Of a stretch of DNA of 64,000 nt, positions 33,840-42,528 are shown piece after piece. Numbering within the stretch: position 1 is the first letter of the stretch; each line of letters begins with the position of its first letter. The DNA comes from Pauljensenia sp018375675 (GTDB lineage Bacteria; Actinomycetota; Actinomycetes; Actinomycetales; Actinomycetaceae). Made by a program: the position numbers and the translations under genes. The notes under the pieces are model-generated. The model saw nothing but the letters and a program-made list of their open reading frames with translations, did no database searches and was not told the origin of the DNA. The DNA lies in the NCBI GenBank assembly GCA_041432705.1, contig JAPWAE010000008.1, positions 53,166 to 117,165 on the forward strand, given 5' to 3'.

Positions 33840-35011
33840 CCGCCGAAATCAGCCTGGTTGACACGCTGAAGGCCAACCTGCGTCAGGGCGGCATCTTCAT
33901 CGCGTTCATCGCCATCGTCGTCCTCTTTTGGGCGTTCAATCCCGACACCTTCCTCTCGTCGGGCAACCTGACGAACATCGTCCTGCAGTACTCCTACATC
34001 CTGATCCTCGCGATCGGCATGCTCTTCGTCATCGTCCTGGCCCAGATCGACCTTTCTGTCGGCTCGGTCGTGGCCGTGACCGGTGCGCTCAGTGGTGTTC
34101 TCGTCATCAAGCAGGGCTACCCTTGGTGGGTCGGCGTCGTCGCCGCCCTCGTCATGGGTATCCTGATCGGCGCGTTCCAGGGTTTCTGGGTCGCCTACGT
34201 GGGCATCCCCGGCTTCATCGTCACCCTGGCCGGCATGCTCCTCTTCCGCGGCCTGACCTACCAGGTTCTCGACAACGTCTCGCTCTCGCCCTTCCCCAAG
34301 GGCTACTACAACATCGCCAACGGCTTCCTCAACGGTCTCCTGGGCGGTAATGGCTTCGACGTTTTCACCCTGGTGATCTTCGGTATCGGCGTGGCGGGCT
34401 TCGCCTATCAGCAGGTGCGCACCCGCCGTGCGCGCATCTCCTACAACCAGGCCGTCGAGGCGATGTGGCTCTTCGTTGCGAAGATCGTGCTCACTGCCGT
34501 CGTCGTCATGTGGTTCGCCTACAAGCTCTCCACCGAGCGCGGCCTGCCCATCGTGCTGATCCTCCTGGCGATCCTCGTGCTCGTCTTCGGAACCCTCGCC
34601 TCCTCGACGATGTTTGGCCGCGACGTGTATGCGATCGGTGGCAACAAGTCAGCCGCCGCCCTGTCCGGCATCAACGTCAAGAAGGTCACCTTCTGGTGCT
34701 ACGTCAACATGGGCTTCCTCGCGGGCGTCGCGGGCGTCGTCTACTCGGCTCGTATGAACGGCGCACAGCCCTCGGCGGGTAACATGTTCGAGCTCGACGC
34801 CATCGCCGCCTGCTTCATTGGTGGTGCGTCGACGACCGGCGGTATCGGACGCCTGTCCGGTGCCCTCATCGGTGGCCTCATCATGGCCGTCATGTCCAAC
34901 GGCATGCAGCTCATGGGTGCCTCCACCTCCACCCAGCAGATCGTCAAGGGAGCCGTCCTGCTCCTGGCGGTCGCCTTCGACGTCTGGAACAAGCAGCGCG
35001 CCTCGGCCTGA
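33836..35011 (+). CDS. mmsB: Sugar ABC transporter permease (MmsB/GguB type)
   Basis: A 391-residue permease with about ten membrane segments. Family text includes LAQIDLSVGSVVAVTGALSG, GIPGFIVTLAGMLLFRGLTY and FELDAIAACFIGGASTTGGI, the last being the conserved EAA-like loop of ribose/xylose-type permeases. It is translationally coupled to the ATPase gene through an ATGA overlap. A strong terminator follows. Confidence 0.92.
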   Translation: MTAEISLVDTLKANLRQGGIFIAFIAIVVLFWAFNPDTFLSSGNLTNIVLQYSYILILAIGMLFVIVLAQIDLSVGSVVAVTGALSGVLVIKQGYPWWVGVVAALVMGILIGAFQGFWVAYVGIPGFIVTLAGMLLFRGLTYQVLDNVSLSPFPKGYYNIANGFLNGLLGGNGFDVFTLVIFGIGVAGFAYQQVRTRRARISYNQAVEAMWLFVAKIVLTAVVVMWFAYKLSTERGLPIVLILLAILVLVFGTLASSTMFGRDVYAIGGNKSAAALSGINVKKVTFWCYVNMGFLAGVAGVVYSARMNGAQPSAGNMFELDAIAACFIGGASTTGGIGRLSGALIGGLIMAVMSNGMQLMGASTSTQQIVKGAVLLLAVAFDVWNKQRASA

Positions 35012-35028
35012 GGGAACGCGTAGACCCC

Positions 35029-35072
35029 CACGAGGGCGGGGAGTGGCCATGCGGTCGCTCCCCGCCCTCGTG
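35029..35072 (+). terminator. Terminator of the sugar transporter operon
   Basis: CACGAGGGCGGGGAG pairs perfectly with CTCCCCGCCCTCGTG across a 14-nt loop. Confidence 0.92.
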
Positions 35073-35394
35073 TATGCCCGGGGTTCTATGTGCGCGTGGG
35101 CAACCGCGTTTGTCAGGTCTAATGAGAGGGGTGAACTCTCGGCGCGGGGCAACGTTCCTGTTACCGAAAAATGTGCCGGTGGCGACGTATTTGAGTTCCG
35201 CAGAATTGCAACCACTCGGCAAGTTTGAGTGACCTGTCGCACAGAATTGACGGTTTTTGAGCAAAAAAACGAGATATTTTCGTGAAATCCGCGAAATCTG
35301 GCCCTAAAGTCGGCAAAATCGCCAAAGATTTCGTAGTGTGTCATTCGTGGCCACGACAGTGGTAACCAAGAACGAACAGGAATGAGGTTTCTCA
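35073..35394 (+). promoter_or_regulatory. AT-rich leader and promoter region of the HU gene
   Basis: No gene is seen in these 322 bp. TTGACG at 35247-35252 with GAGATA at 35271-35276 (18-bp spacer) is a plausible promoter. The following stretch is A/T-rich with repeated CGAAATC/GAAATCCG words. The HU start is preceded by AGGAATGAGG. Confidence 0.5.
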
Positions 35395-35676
35395 ATGTCC
35401 GTGAACCGTACCGAGCTTGTCGCTCAGATTGCCGAACGCGCCGACCTGACCAAGGCGAAGGCCGACGAGGCCCTGGCCGCCTTCCAGGCCGTCCTCGTTG
35501 AGTCCCTGGCTAAGGGCGAGGCCGTCAAGGTGACCGGTCTGCTCTCCGTCGAGCGTGTTGAGCGCGCCGCCCGCACCGGCCGTAACCCCCGCACCGGCGA
35601 AGAGATCAAGATCCCCGCTGGCTACGGTGTGAAGCTCTCCGCTGGCTCCACGCTGAAGAAGGCCGTCTCCAAGTGA
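35395..35676 (+). CDS. hupB: HU family DNA-binding protein
   Basis: A 93-residue histone-like protein matching HU along its whole length: the dimerisation helices (ELVAQIAERADLTKAKADEAL), the FxxVxxxxRAARTGRNPRTGEEIKIPA beta-arm and a C-terminal helix. It lacks the long Lys/Ala-rich tail of mycobacterial HupB. It compacts DNA as a dimer. It is monocistronic, with its own terminator. Confidence 0.95.
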   Translation: MSVNRTELVAQIAERADLTKAKADEALAAFQAVLVESLAKGEAVKVTGLLSVERVERAARTGRNPRTGEEIKIPAGYGVKLSAGSTLKKAVSK

Positions 35677-35699
35677 CGCGCTGATACTAGCGAATAGCC

Positions 35700-35731
35700 T
35701 GTGGGGCACGACCGAGTGGTCGTGCCCCACA
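35700..35731 (+). terminator. HU gene terminator
   Basis: TGTGGGGCACGACC pairs perfectly with GGTCGTGCCCCACA around GAGT. Confidence 0.92.
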
Positions 35732-35777
35732 CGCGTCTCTACGGGCCTGGGCAGCCCCGCCCACGCTCACATGAGAG

Positions 35778-35857
35778 GGTTAACGCGCCAATTAGCGGGT
35801 TTACGTGCGTATCAAGGGGTTGACGCGCATATTCAGTGGTTCGCGTGCGACCAACAC
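35778..35857. repeat. Phased direct repeat array 3 (four units, 20-bp pitch)
   Basis: GGTT followed by a variable base and then ACGCGC/ACGTGC/CGCGTGC begins at 35778, 35798, 35818 and 35838, exactly 20 bp apart. Consensus GGTTNACGYGC. Spacers vary. No inverted partner units are seen. It lies between the HU terminator and the convergent peptide transporter operon, so it is not placed as a promoter element. Confidence 0.8.
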
Positions 35858-36193
35858 ACCAGGCCAGGCACCGTTGTGTCCAAAACGCGGACCATCTCAG
35901 CCGCAACACCCGGTTTTCAGTGTTTTTCACCGAGGTGGTCTGCGATTTGGGCGCCTTGCCACTCCGAGCCGTGATCTCACCGCCACCAAACGGGGGAAAT
36001 GCGCCATTAGGGGCACGACACGCCGGCGACACGCCGAAGGGAGGCTCCTAATGCTGCAAACCCCCGCCATTACCCCTGGTGTCATATTCCCTCACTGGTG
36101 CATGACTGCCCGACAGGGTGCCGATAAACGCCGGTAGGGCATCGCCAGCAATGACGGGGGAGGTCACGAGCGGCCAGCTCCGCGACGCCGCTT
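35858..36193. other. Non-coding stretch between repeat arrays 3 and 4
   Basis: Open frames here (for example 35805-36137) show no protein-like composition, ribosome site or recognisable family. I see no tRNA or insertion sequence. It may be an eroded gene remnant. Confidence 0.4.
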
Positions 36194-36202
36194 GTGCCCG
36201 AT

Positions 36203-36299
36203 GAGGTGTTACACCCGATTGGGAAGATTCAACCCCTTCTGATCGGGTGGAATCTTCCCTAACGGGTTGAATGCTCCCGATCAGGTGGAATCTTCGCGC
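36203..36299. repeat. Phased inverted repeat array 4 (2+3 units, 19-bp pitch)
   Basis: Left units with ACCC at 36213 and 36232 are 19 bp apart (second unit GGAAGATTCAACCC). Right units GGGTGGAATCTTCC, GGGTTGAATGCTCC and AGGTGGAATCTTCG start at 36245, 36264 and 36283, also on a 19-bp pitch. Left and right units are inverted relative to each other. A degenerate third left unit may exist near 36194. The unit sequence differs from arrays 1-3. Confidence 0.8.
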
Positions 36300-36509
36300 T
36301 GGGGCGCATCCTGTCTGAGGCGCAGCGGTGCGAGTGCGCTAGCCTGACGCCCCGCCCTCGACGATGCGCGGGACCGAACCTCCACCAGCACGTTTTGTCC
36401 TATAACCCAACGCGCCGTGATGGGGCAGTGGTGGGTATTAGGAGGGCGACGCAGCCCTGCGCCCCTCAGACGCGCATAGCGGCCTGACGACGCAGCTGTC
36501 GCGCATAAC
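36300..36509. other. Non-coding stretch before the peptide transporter terminator
   Basis: I see no gene, RNA or repeat here that I can support. Confidence 0.4.
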
Positions 36510-36543
36510 GTTGCCCCGGCTCGCATCAGCGAGCCGGGGCAAC
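36510..36543 (-). terminator. Terminator of the peptide transporter operon
   Basis: GTTGCCCCGGCTCGC pairs perfectly with GCGAGCCGGGGCAAC around ATCA, about 27 bp beyond the minus-strand stop of the ATPase gene. Confidence 0.9.
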
Positions 36544-36569
36544 GCATGGAGTTCGCATGAACGTGTGTG

Positions 36570-38621
36570 TTAGGCGTTCACCTCTTCCTTGACGCTCAGC
36601 GTCAGGAGCGGGTGGTGGCACGCCACGCGGTGCGTCTCGTCCGTAAGCATGGGCTGCACCTTGCACTCCTCACCAGCGAACGGGCAGCGCGGGCGGAAGC
36701 GGCAACCCTCGGGCGGGTTGACGGCGCTCGGCGGCTCGCCGGTGAGCTTGATGGCACTCTCGTCGTGCTTGAACTCGGGGTCCGGCACGGGGATCGAGTC
36801 GATGAGCGCCTTCGTGTAGGGGTGCTTCGGGTTCTTGACGACCTCGTGCGCGGGGCCCTCCTCGACGATGCGGCCCAGGTACATGACGCCGATGCGATCG
36901 GCCATGTACTGAACGACCGCCAGGTCGTGGCTGATGAACAGGTAGGACAGGCCCAACTCCTGCTGCAGGTCCTTCATGAGGTTCAGGACCTGCGCCTGGA
37001 CGGAGACGTCGAGCGCGGAGACGGGCTCGTCAGCCACGATCAGGTCGGGAGCCAGGGTCAGCGAGCGAGCGAAGCCGATGCGCTGGAGCTGTCCGCCCGA
37101 GAACTCGTGCGGGTAGCGGTCCAGGATCTCCTCGGTGAGGCCGACCTGCTCGAGGATCTCCATGATGCGCTCGGCGATCTGGCGAGCGTTGCCGGTCTTC
37201 TGGATGCTCATGGGCTCGGCCAGGATCTGGTCGATGCGCATGCGCGGGTCCATTGCCGCGTAGGAGTCCTGGAACATCATCTGCACGTCGCGGTGGATGC
37301 GCACAGCGTCGCGTCCCTTGAGCGTGGCCAGGTCGCGTCCGTCGAGTTCGATAGCGCCGCCCGACGGGGGCTCGAGGCCGGCGATGAGGCGACCCACGGT
37401 GGACTTACCGCAGCCGGACTCGCCGACGAGGCCGTAGGTCTCGCCCTTCTTGACCGTGATGGACACGCGGTCGACGGCGGAGACGACGCCCTTCTCGCGC
37501 TTGAAGAAGCCGGAGCCTGCCGACTCGTACTCGCGCGAGGCCTCCTTGACGTCGAGCAGGACGTCGTGGGAGATCTGGGGGGCATCCGAGGCTGTTTCCT
37601 CAGCGCTGGTGGAATCCAGCTTGCCCTGGAGGACCGCGGGGGACTCGTCGCCCTCCTGCACCGGGTGGAAGCAGGAGAAGGTGTGGGTATCGTCCCCGCT
37701 CAGGTCCGGGTAGCCGGCGCGGCACTCGTCGGTGGCCCACAGGCAGCGGGCCGCGAAGCGGCAGCCCACCGGCAGGTTGGTCAGTGACGGGGGAGCGCCG
37801 GGGATCGAGAAGAGCTTGGTGCCTGCTGCGAGCGCGCGCTCGGGCAGTGCCGCCATCAGCGAGCTCGTGTAGCGGTGCTTCGGCTCGGTGAACAGCGTCT
37901 TCGTCGGCGCGGTCTCGACGATACGGCCGGCGTACATGACGGCGACACGGTCGGTGTGACCGGCCACGACACCCAGGTCGTGGGTGATGAGGATGACGCC
38001 CATCTTGTACTCGTCGCGCAGCTCGTCGATGAGGTCGAGGATCTGCATCTGCGTCGTCACGTCCAGGGCCGTCGTCGGCTCGTCCGCGATGAGGATGCGC
38101 GGCTTGCAGACGAGGGCCATGGCGATCATGACGCGCTGACGCATGCCGCCCGAGAGCTGGTGCGGGTAGTTATTGATGACGACCTCGGGACGAGGCATGC
38201 CGACGCGCTTGAGGATCTCGACGGCGCGTGCGAGCGCTTCTCGCTTCGAGAGCTTCTCGTGCACGCGCAGCGGCTCGCACACCTGAAGACCGATCTTCAT
38301 AGTCGGGTTCAGGGAGGTCAGCGGATCCTGGAAGATCATGCCGACCTTGGTGCCGCGCAGCTTGCGCTTCTCCTTGAGGGGCAGCTGGGTGAGGTCCTGG
38401 CCGTCGAGGATGATCGAGCCGGAGGAGACCTTGCCGCCCTGGGGGAGCAGGCCCATGAGGGACAGGGCCGTCATGGTCTTGCCGGAGCCGGACTCGCCCA
38501 CGATGCCCAGGGTCTCGCCCGGGTTCACGTGCAGGTCGACACCCGAGAGGGCGCGAACCACGCCGTTGCGGATCTCAATATCGGTGTGCAGATCTTTGAT
38601 CTGAAGGAGTGGAGTATTCAT
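36570..38621 (-). CDS. Peptide ABC transporter, fused two-domain ATP-binding protein (DppD-DppF type)
   Basis: A 683-residue fusion of the two ATPases of a dipeptide/oligopeptide importer. Domain 1 has Walker A GESGSGKT (residues 42-49), signature LSGGMRQRV and a C-terminal oligopeptide-transporter cap (CRFAARCLWATDECR). Domain 2 has GESGCGKST, FSGGQLQRIGFARSL and its own cap (CRFRPRCPFAGEECK) with the two-Cys pattern of the family. In many bacteria these are separate genes. It is last in the operon, 10 bp after the DppC-like permease, and powers import of peptides bound by the lipoprotein at 40567-42384. Confidence 0.93.
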   Translation of the reverse strand: MNTPLLQIKDLHTDIEIRNGVVRALSGVDLHVNPGETLGIVGESGSGKTMTALSLMGLLPQGGKVSSGSIILDGQDLTQLPLKEKRKLRGTKVGMIFQDPLTSLNPTMKIGLQVCEPLRVHEKLSKREALARAVEILKRVGMPRPEVVINNYPHQLSGGMRQRVMIAMALVCKPRILIADEPTTALDVTTQMQILDLIDELRDEYKMGVILITHDLGVVAGHTDRVAVMYAGRIVETAPTKTLFTEPKHRYTSSLMAALPERALAAGTKLFSIPGAPPSLTNLPVGCRFAARCLWATDECRAGYPDLSGDDTHTFSCFHPVQEGDESPAVLQGKLDSTSAEETASDAPQISHDVLLDVKEASREYESAGSGFFKREKGVVSAVDRVSITVKKGETYGLVGESGCGKSTVGRLIAGLEPPSGGAIELDGRDLATLKGRDAVRIHRDVQMMFQDSYAAMDPRMRIDQILAEPMSIQKTGNARQIAERIMEILEQVGLTEEILDRYPHEFSGGQLQRIGFARSLTLAPDLIVADEPVSALDVSVQAQVLNLMKDLQQELGLSYLFISHDLAVVQYMADRIGVMYLGRIVEEGPAHEVVKNPKHPYTKALIDSIPVPDPEFKHDESAIKLTGEPPSAVNPPEGCRFRPRCPFAGEECKVQPMLTDETHRVACHHPLLTLSVKEEVNA

Positions 38622-38631
38622 AGTTCAGTGC

Positions 38632-39531
38632 TCACCTCTTGCGCAGTCGAACTTCGAAGGCGTCACGCAGGCCATCGCCAATGAAGTTGAACGACAGGAC
38701 CAGGAGGATGATGAGGACGCCCGGCGGGTAGAGCAGCCACCAGTTGCCCGAGTAGACGTGCGACTGGCTGTTGGAGAGCATGGCTCCCCAGTCGGTGGCG
38801 GGAGGCTGCGCGCCCAGGCCGAGGAACGACAGGTAGGCGACGTAGAGGACGGCGTCTGCGACCTGGAAGGTCGCGTTGACGATGACGGTGCCGATGGTGT
38901 TTCGGACGATGTGCGTCCGGATCGCTCGGGGCATCGAGCCGCCCATGCCACGCATCGCGACGACGTACTCGCGCGTGCGCAGGGACAGGGCCTCTCCTCG
39001 AATCAATCGGGACGTACCCAGCCAGGACAGGGCTGACATGATGATGATGAGGACCGGGACGGTCGGCGGGATCATCGTGGCGATCAGCATGAAGAGGAAC
39101 AGGACGGGCACGGACATGAGCGCGTCAACGAGGCGCATCATGATCGCGTCGATCCAACCGCCCACGAAGCCGGCGATCGCGCCGTACAGCGTGCCGATCG
39201 TGGTGGCGAAGATACCGGCGAACAGGCCGACGATGATCGAGGTCTGGCCACCCTTCATGAGGCGTCCGAGCTGGTCGTAACCGACCATGTCGGTGCCGAG
39301 CGGGTGCTCGGCTGAGGGAGGCAGGGCCGAGTTCGACAGGTCCGTGTGGATCTGGTCGGTCACGTAGAACATCGGGCCGATGAACGAGAAGGCCATCAGG
39401 ATGAGGATGAGGCACACCCCGAAGACGGCGAGCTTGTTCTCCATGAAGACCTGCAGGCCCTGCAGCTTCGTTGACTTGCGGGCGCTGCGCGCCTTGGCCG
39501 GCGCGGCGATGGGTGCGGTTGCGGTGGTCAT
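38632..39531 (-). CDS. Peptide ABC transporter permease (DppC type)
   Basis: A 299-residue inner-membrane permease with an N-terminal soluble stretch, about six membrane segments and the BPD_transp_1 loop SALSWLGTSRLIRGEALSLR (EAA-like). LGTDMVGYDQLGRLMKGGQ in the first external region is typical of DppC/OppC proteins. It overlaps the DppB-type gene by 4 bp (ATGA) and is followed by the ATPase gene. Confidence 0.93.
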   Translation of the reverse strand: MTTATAPIAAPAKARSARKSTKLQGLQVFMENKLAVFGVCLILILMAFSFIGPMFYVTDQIHTDLSNSALPPSAEHPLGTDMVGYDQLGRLMKGGQTSIIVGLFAGIFATTIGTLYGAIAGFVGGWIDAIMMRLVDALMSVPVLFLFMLIATMIPPTVPVLIIIMSALSWLGTSRLIRGEALSLRTREYVVAMRGMGGSMPRAIRTHIVRNTIGTVIVNATFQVADAVLYVAYLSFLGLGAQPPATDWGAMLSNSQSHVYSGNWWLLYPPGVLIILLVLSFNFIGDGLRDAFEVRLRKR

Positions 39532-40487
39532 TTGGCACGTCCTGCCAGTCGGATACGGGGATCAGCGAGGGCGTAGAGGAAGTCTGCCAGGAGCGCGCCG
39601 ATGACGGTCGCGAAGGAGACGATCAGGGCGACGCCGAGGAGAATCGGGTAGTCGCGCCTGCCGGTCGCCTGGTAGTACAGGTAGCCCATGCCGTTGAAGT
39701 TGAAGAGCGTCTCGATAACCAGGGCGCCACAGAACATCGCGGGGATGTACAGGCCGATCATCGTGATGACGGGGAACATGGCGTTGCGCAGCGTGTGCAC
39801 GAAGACGACGCGGAACTCCGACAGGCCCTTTGCGCGGGCGGTACGGACATACTGCTCGTTGAGGTTATCGACCATCGAGGAGCGCACGTAGCGCGCGTAG
39901 GCGGCGATCGTGCCGATCGACAGGGCGCACACGGGCAGGACCAGGTGATCCCACTGTTCCCACATGACCGACAGGGCCTCGCCCTGCGGAGCATCGTTGG
40001 GCAGGATCGGCCATACCTGGGAGAAGAGGACGATGAGGAGGAGGCCCGCGAAGAAGATCGGCGTCGAGTACGCAAGCAGACACGCGATCGTCACGATGTA
40101 ATCGGGTGCTTTATTTCTCTTGACGGCCTGCCACACGCCCAGGGGGATCGCGACGATGAGAGCCAGGATGGTGGACAGGAGAGACAGGAAGATGGTGCGC
40201 GGCAGGCGGGCTGCCAGCAGGTCGTTCACAGACTGGTTGTGCTGGTAGGAGTAGCCGAAGTCGCCGTGCGCAATTTTGTTCAGGTAGTTGACGTATTGCT
40301 CGGGGATGGGCCGGTCGTATCCGTTTTCGTGGTCGAAGGCCGCGAGCTGTTCTTGGGTCGCATCCTTACCGAGTGCCGCTCGGGCTGCGCCGCCCGGCTG
40401 GGACTGGAGGAGGATGAAGGTGATGATGGTGACCAGGAAGACAACGACGACTGCCTGGCCGAGGCGTTTGAGGATGAATTGGAACAT
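39528..40487 (-). CDS. Peptide ABC transporter permease (DppB type)
   Basis: A 319-residue permease beginning MFQFILKRLGQAVVVVFLVTIITF, the usual N-terminus of DppB/OppB, with the EAA loop YVRTARAKGLSEFRVVFVHTLRNA. The ATG at 40487 with GGAG just upstream is preferred to the GTG at 40499, which overlaps that ribosome site. A strong hairpin separates it from the binding-protein gene upstream. Confidence 0.93.
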   Translation of the reverse strand: MFQFILKRLGQAVVVVFLVTIITFILLQSQPGGAARAALGKDATQEQLAAFDHENGYDRPIPEQYVNYLNKIAHGDFGYSYQHNQSVNDLLAARLPRTIFLSLLSTILALIVAIPLGVWQAVKRNKAPDYIVTIACLLAYSTPIFFAGLLLIVLFSQVWPILPNDAPQGEALSVMWEQWDHLVLPVCALSIGTIAAYARYVRSSMVDNLNEQYVRTARAKGLSEFRVVFVHTLRNAMFPVITMIGLYIPAMFCGALVIETLFNFNGMGYLYYQATGRRDYPILLGVALIVSFATVIGALLADFLYALADPRIRLAGRAK

Positions 40488-40505
40488 TGCGAACTCCACA
40501 GTAAG

Positions 40506-40545
40506 GGGGCAGGCGCCCGCATGTGCGGGTGCGGGCGCCTGCCCC
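40506..40545 (-). terminator. Hairpin between binding-protein and permease genes
   Basis: GGGGCAGGCGCCCGC pairs perfectly with GCGGGCGCCTGCCCC across a 10-nt loop. Inside the operon it probably gives a more abundant binding-protein message. Confidence 0.85.
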
Positions 40546-40566
40546 GTGAGGCGTCAAGGCGAAGGT

Positions 40567-42384
40567 TTACTTACCTTCGGTCGACCACGACCAATCCTCG
40601 GGCCAGGTGTCGCCGGTGGCGTCGAGTTCGCCCAGGTCGAGCGTCTTCTTCACCGCGGTGATCTGGTAGTACGGGTTGGGCATCCACAGAACGGGGAGGT
40701 CCTCCGCGAGGTAGTCGTTGTATGCCTGGAGAGCGTTGGGCTCGGAGGAGCGGGTCGACTCTTCGATGAGCTTGTCAGCGTCGGGGTTCTTGTACTGGCC
40801 GAGGTTGACGGGAGCGTCAGAGGCGAAGAGGCGCTCGCCGGAGGCGTAGATCGGGAAGCCCCACGAGGTCTGGGATCCGAAGAAGGACAGGTCCCAGGTG
40901 CAGGGAGTCTCGTCGTCACATGCCTGCGAGGCGCCGACCGAGTCGGGGACCTCGTTCATGTCGATCTTGATACCGAGCTTGCCGAACTGGGAGATGATCT
41001 CCTCGAACATCTGGTGCGTGGAGACGAAGCCCGACTGGGAGACGAGCTTGAAGCTCAGCTTGTCGCCGGCCGCGATGCCCTCGCCACACTGGTTGGCGCC
41101 GGTGCCGGGGTTCTCGCAGGTGGTTTCGCCGTCGGGCACGACCTTCCAGCCGTGGTCCTCAAGGAGCTTCTTGGCGGCATTCGGATCGAACTTGTAGACG
41201 CAGCCCTCGGTGGTGCCGGTCTTCTCTGCGGCCATCGGGACGGGGCCACAGGTCGGGGAAGCGGTGCCGGACCAGATCTTCTCAGACAGGGTCGGCTGGT
41301 CAATGAGCTGCTGCATCGCCTGGCGGATGTACTTCTGGTTGATGAACTTCGAGCCGGGGGCCTGGGGAGCAAAGTTCAGGGCCAGGTAGGTGATGGAGTT
41401 GCCGGGCCACAGGAAGACGTTGTAGCCCTTGTCCTCGACGGCCTTGCGCTGGTTGTACTGCGCGGCCGGGATGTAACCGAAGTCGATGGAACCCGAACGC
41501 ACGGAGTTGAACTCGGCGTCGTCACCCGTGAATGCCTTGTAGATCAGCGCGTCGATCTTGGGCTTGTCCTCGCCCCAGTAGTTCTCGTTGGGGACGAGCG
41601 TCAGGCCCTGGTCGGGGGTGAATTCCTTGAGCTTCCAGGGGCCGTTCACCGTCTGCCACAGCGGGTTGGTGGCGTAGGAGGACAGGTTCTTGGCCTCGCC
41701 CTGCAGGTAGGCGAAGACGGCCTTCGCGCCCTCGGGGGTGCGGTCGAGGTCGGAGACGGCCTCGTCGGCGCTGGTCTTGTCCCACGCGTGCTGGGGGAGC
41801 AGAGCGACCTTGTTGATCTGGTTGTCAATGAACCAGGCCGGGGCGAACTTGGTCTCGGTGGTGATGGTGAAGGTGTGCTCGTCGACGATCTTCAGGTCGG
41901 CACCGTCGGGGAAGAAGCCCTTCTTGTAGGAGGCCCATTCGTCCTTGTTGTTGGTGACGAGGTTCCACCAGAACTCAACGTCGCGGGTCGTGACGGGCGT
42001 GCCGTCAGACCACTTGGCGTCGTCGCGCAGCTTGATGGTGAAGGTCAGGCCGTCCTCAGAGACCTCGGGAACGGTGCCCAGGGACTTGGGGAGGTTGATC
42101 TTGTAGGGGGTATCAGAGGTGGACTTGTAGGCGAAGAGCGGGCGGTACATCGCCTGGATGAACTGGCCGTTCTCGCCCTGCGTGTAGCCCTTTGCGGAGA
42201 CCGGGAAGATCCAGTTGGGGGTACGCGAGGCCATCGTGACCTCGTTCTTTCCGGTTTCCGAGTTGGCTGCCTGGCCGCCGCTGCCGCTGCTGCTGCTGCC
42301 GCCGCCGCAGGCGGACAGGCCCAGGGAGGCGACCATTGCGAGGGCCGCGCCGGTGACCATCCACCGCTTCTTTCTAAGGTTCAT
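40567..42384 (-). CDS. Peptide ABC transporter substrate-binding lipoprotein (family 5)
   Basis: A 605-residue lipoprotein with signal peptide and lipobox LSAC near residue 26, a Gly/Ser linker, and the SBP_bac_5 fold: KLRDDAKWSDGTPVTTRDVEFWW, FTPDQGLTLVPNENYWG and a Trp/Tyr-rich C-terminal half. Family members bind di- or oligopeptides, and some bind murein peptides or nickel. Cys residues near 400 and 490 may form disulfides. It is the first gene of the operon, divergent from the ROK regulator across a 249-bp region with inverted repeats. A muropeptide ligand is suggested only by context. Confidence 0.9.
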   Translation of the reverse strand: MNLRKKRWMVTGAALAMVASLGLSACGGGSSSSGSGGQAANSETGKNEVTMASRTPNWIFPVSAKGYTQGENGQFIQAMYRPLFAYKSTSDTPYKINLPKSLGTVPEVSEDGLTFTIKLRDDAKWSDGTPVTTRDVEFWWNLVTNNKDEWASYKKGFFPDGADLKIVDEHTFTITTETKFAPAWFIDNQINKVALLPQHAWDKTSADEAVSDLDRTPEGAKAVFAYLQGEAKNLSSYATNPLWQTVNGPWKLKEFTPDQGLTLVPNENYWGEDKPKIDALIYKAFTGDDAEFNSVRSGSIDFGYIPAAQYNQRKAVEDKGYNVFLWPGNSITYLALNFAPQAPGSKFINQKYIRQAMQQLIDQPTLSEKIWSGTASPTCGPVPMAAEKTGTTEGCVYKFDPNAAKKLLEDHGWKVVPDGETTCENPGTGANQCGEGIAAGDKLSFKLVSQSGFVSTHQMFEEIISQFGKLGIKIDMNEVPDSVGASQACDDETPCTWDLSFFGSQTSWGFPIYASGERLFASDAPVNLGQYKNPDADKLIEESTRSSEPNALQAYNDYLAEDLPVLWMPNPYYQITAVKKTLDLGELDATGDTWPEDWSWSTEGK

Positions 42385-42423
42385 GACTGCTCCAAATCAA
42401 CGTTGATCGGGGACACTGACGGA

Positions 42424-42465
42424 TGACAACCCTGTCAGATGACGTTAATCATATGACAGTTTGTC
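42424..42465. promoter_or_regulatory. Two TGACA/TGTC inverted repeats in the divergent control region
   Basis: TGACAACCCTGTCA at 42424-42437 and TGACAGTTTGTC at 42454-42465 are similar short palindromes 30 bp apart, upstream of the minus-strand peptide transporter. Candidate operators. Confidence 0.5.
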
Positions 42466-42528
42466 GGCGAATGTTGCCACTTTGGCCAAAATGTGGAATG
42501 TTACGAAAAAATAACAAGATATTTCGGC

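Noticed and set aside
35858..36193. Transposase or prophage remnant between arrays 3 and 4
   Set aside because: None of the six frames shows transposase, integrase or phage motifs, and no inverted ends or target duplications are visible.
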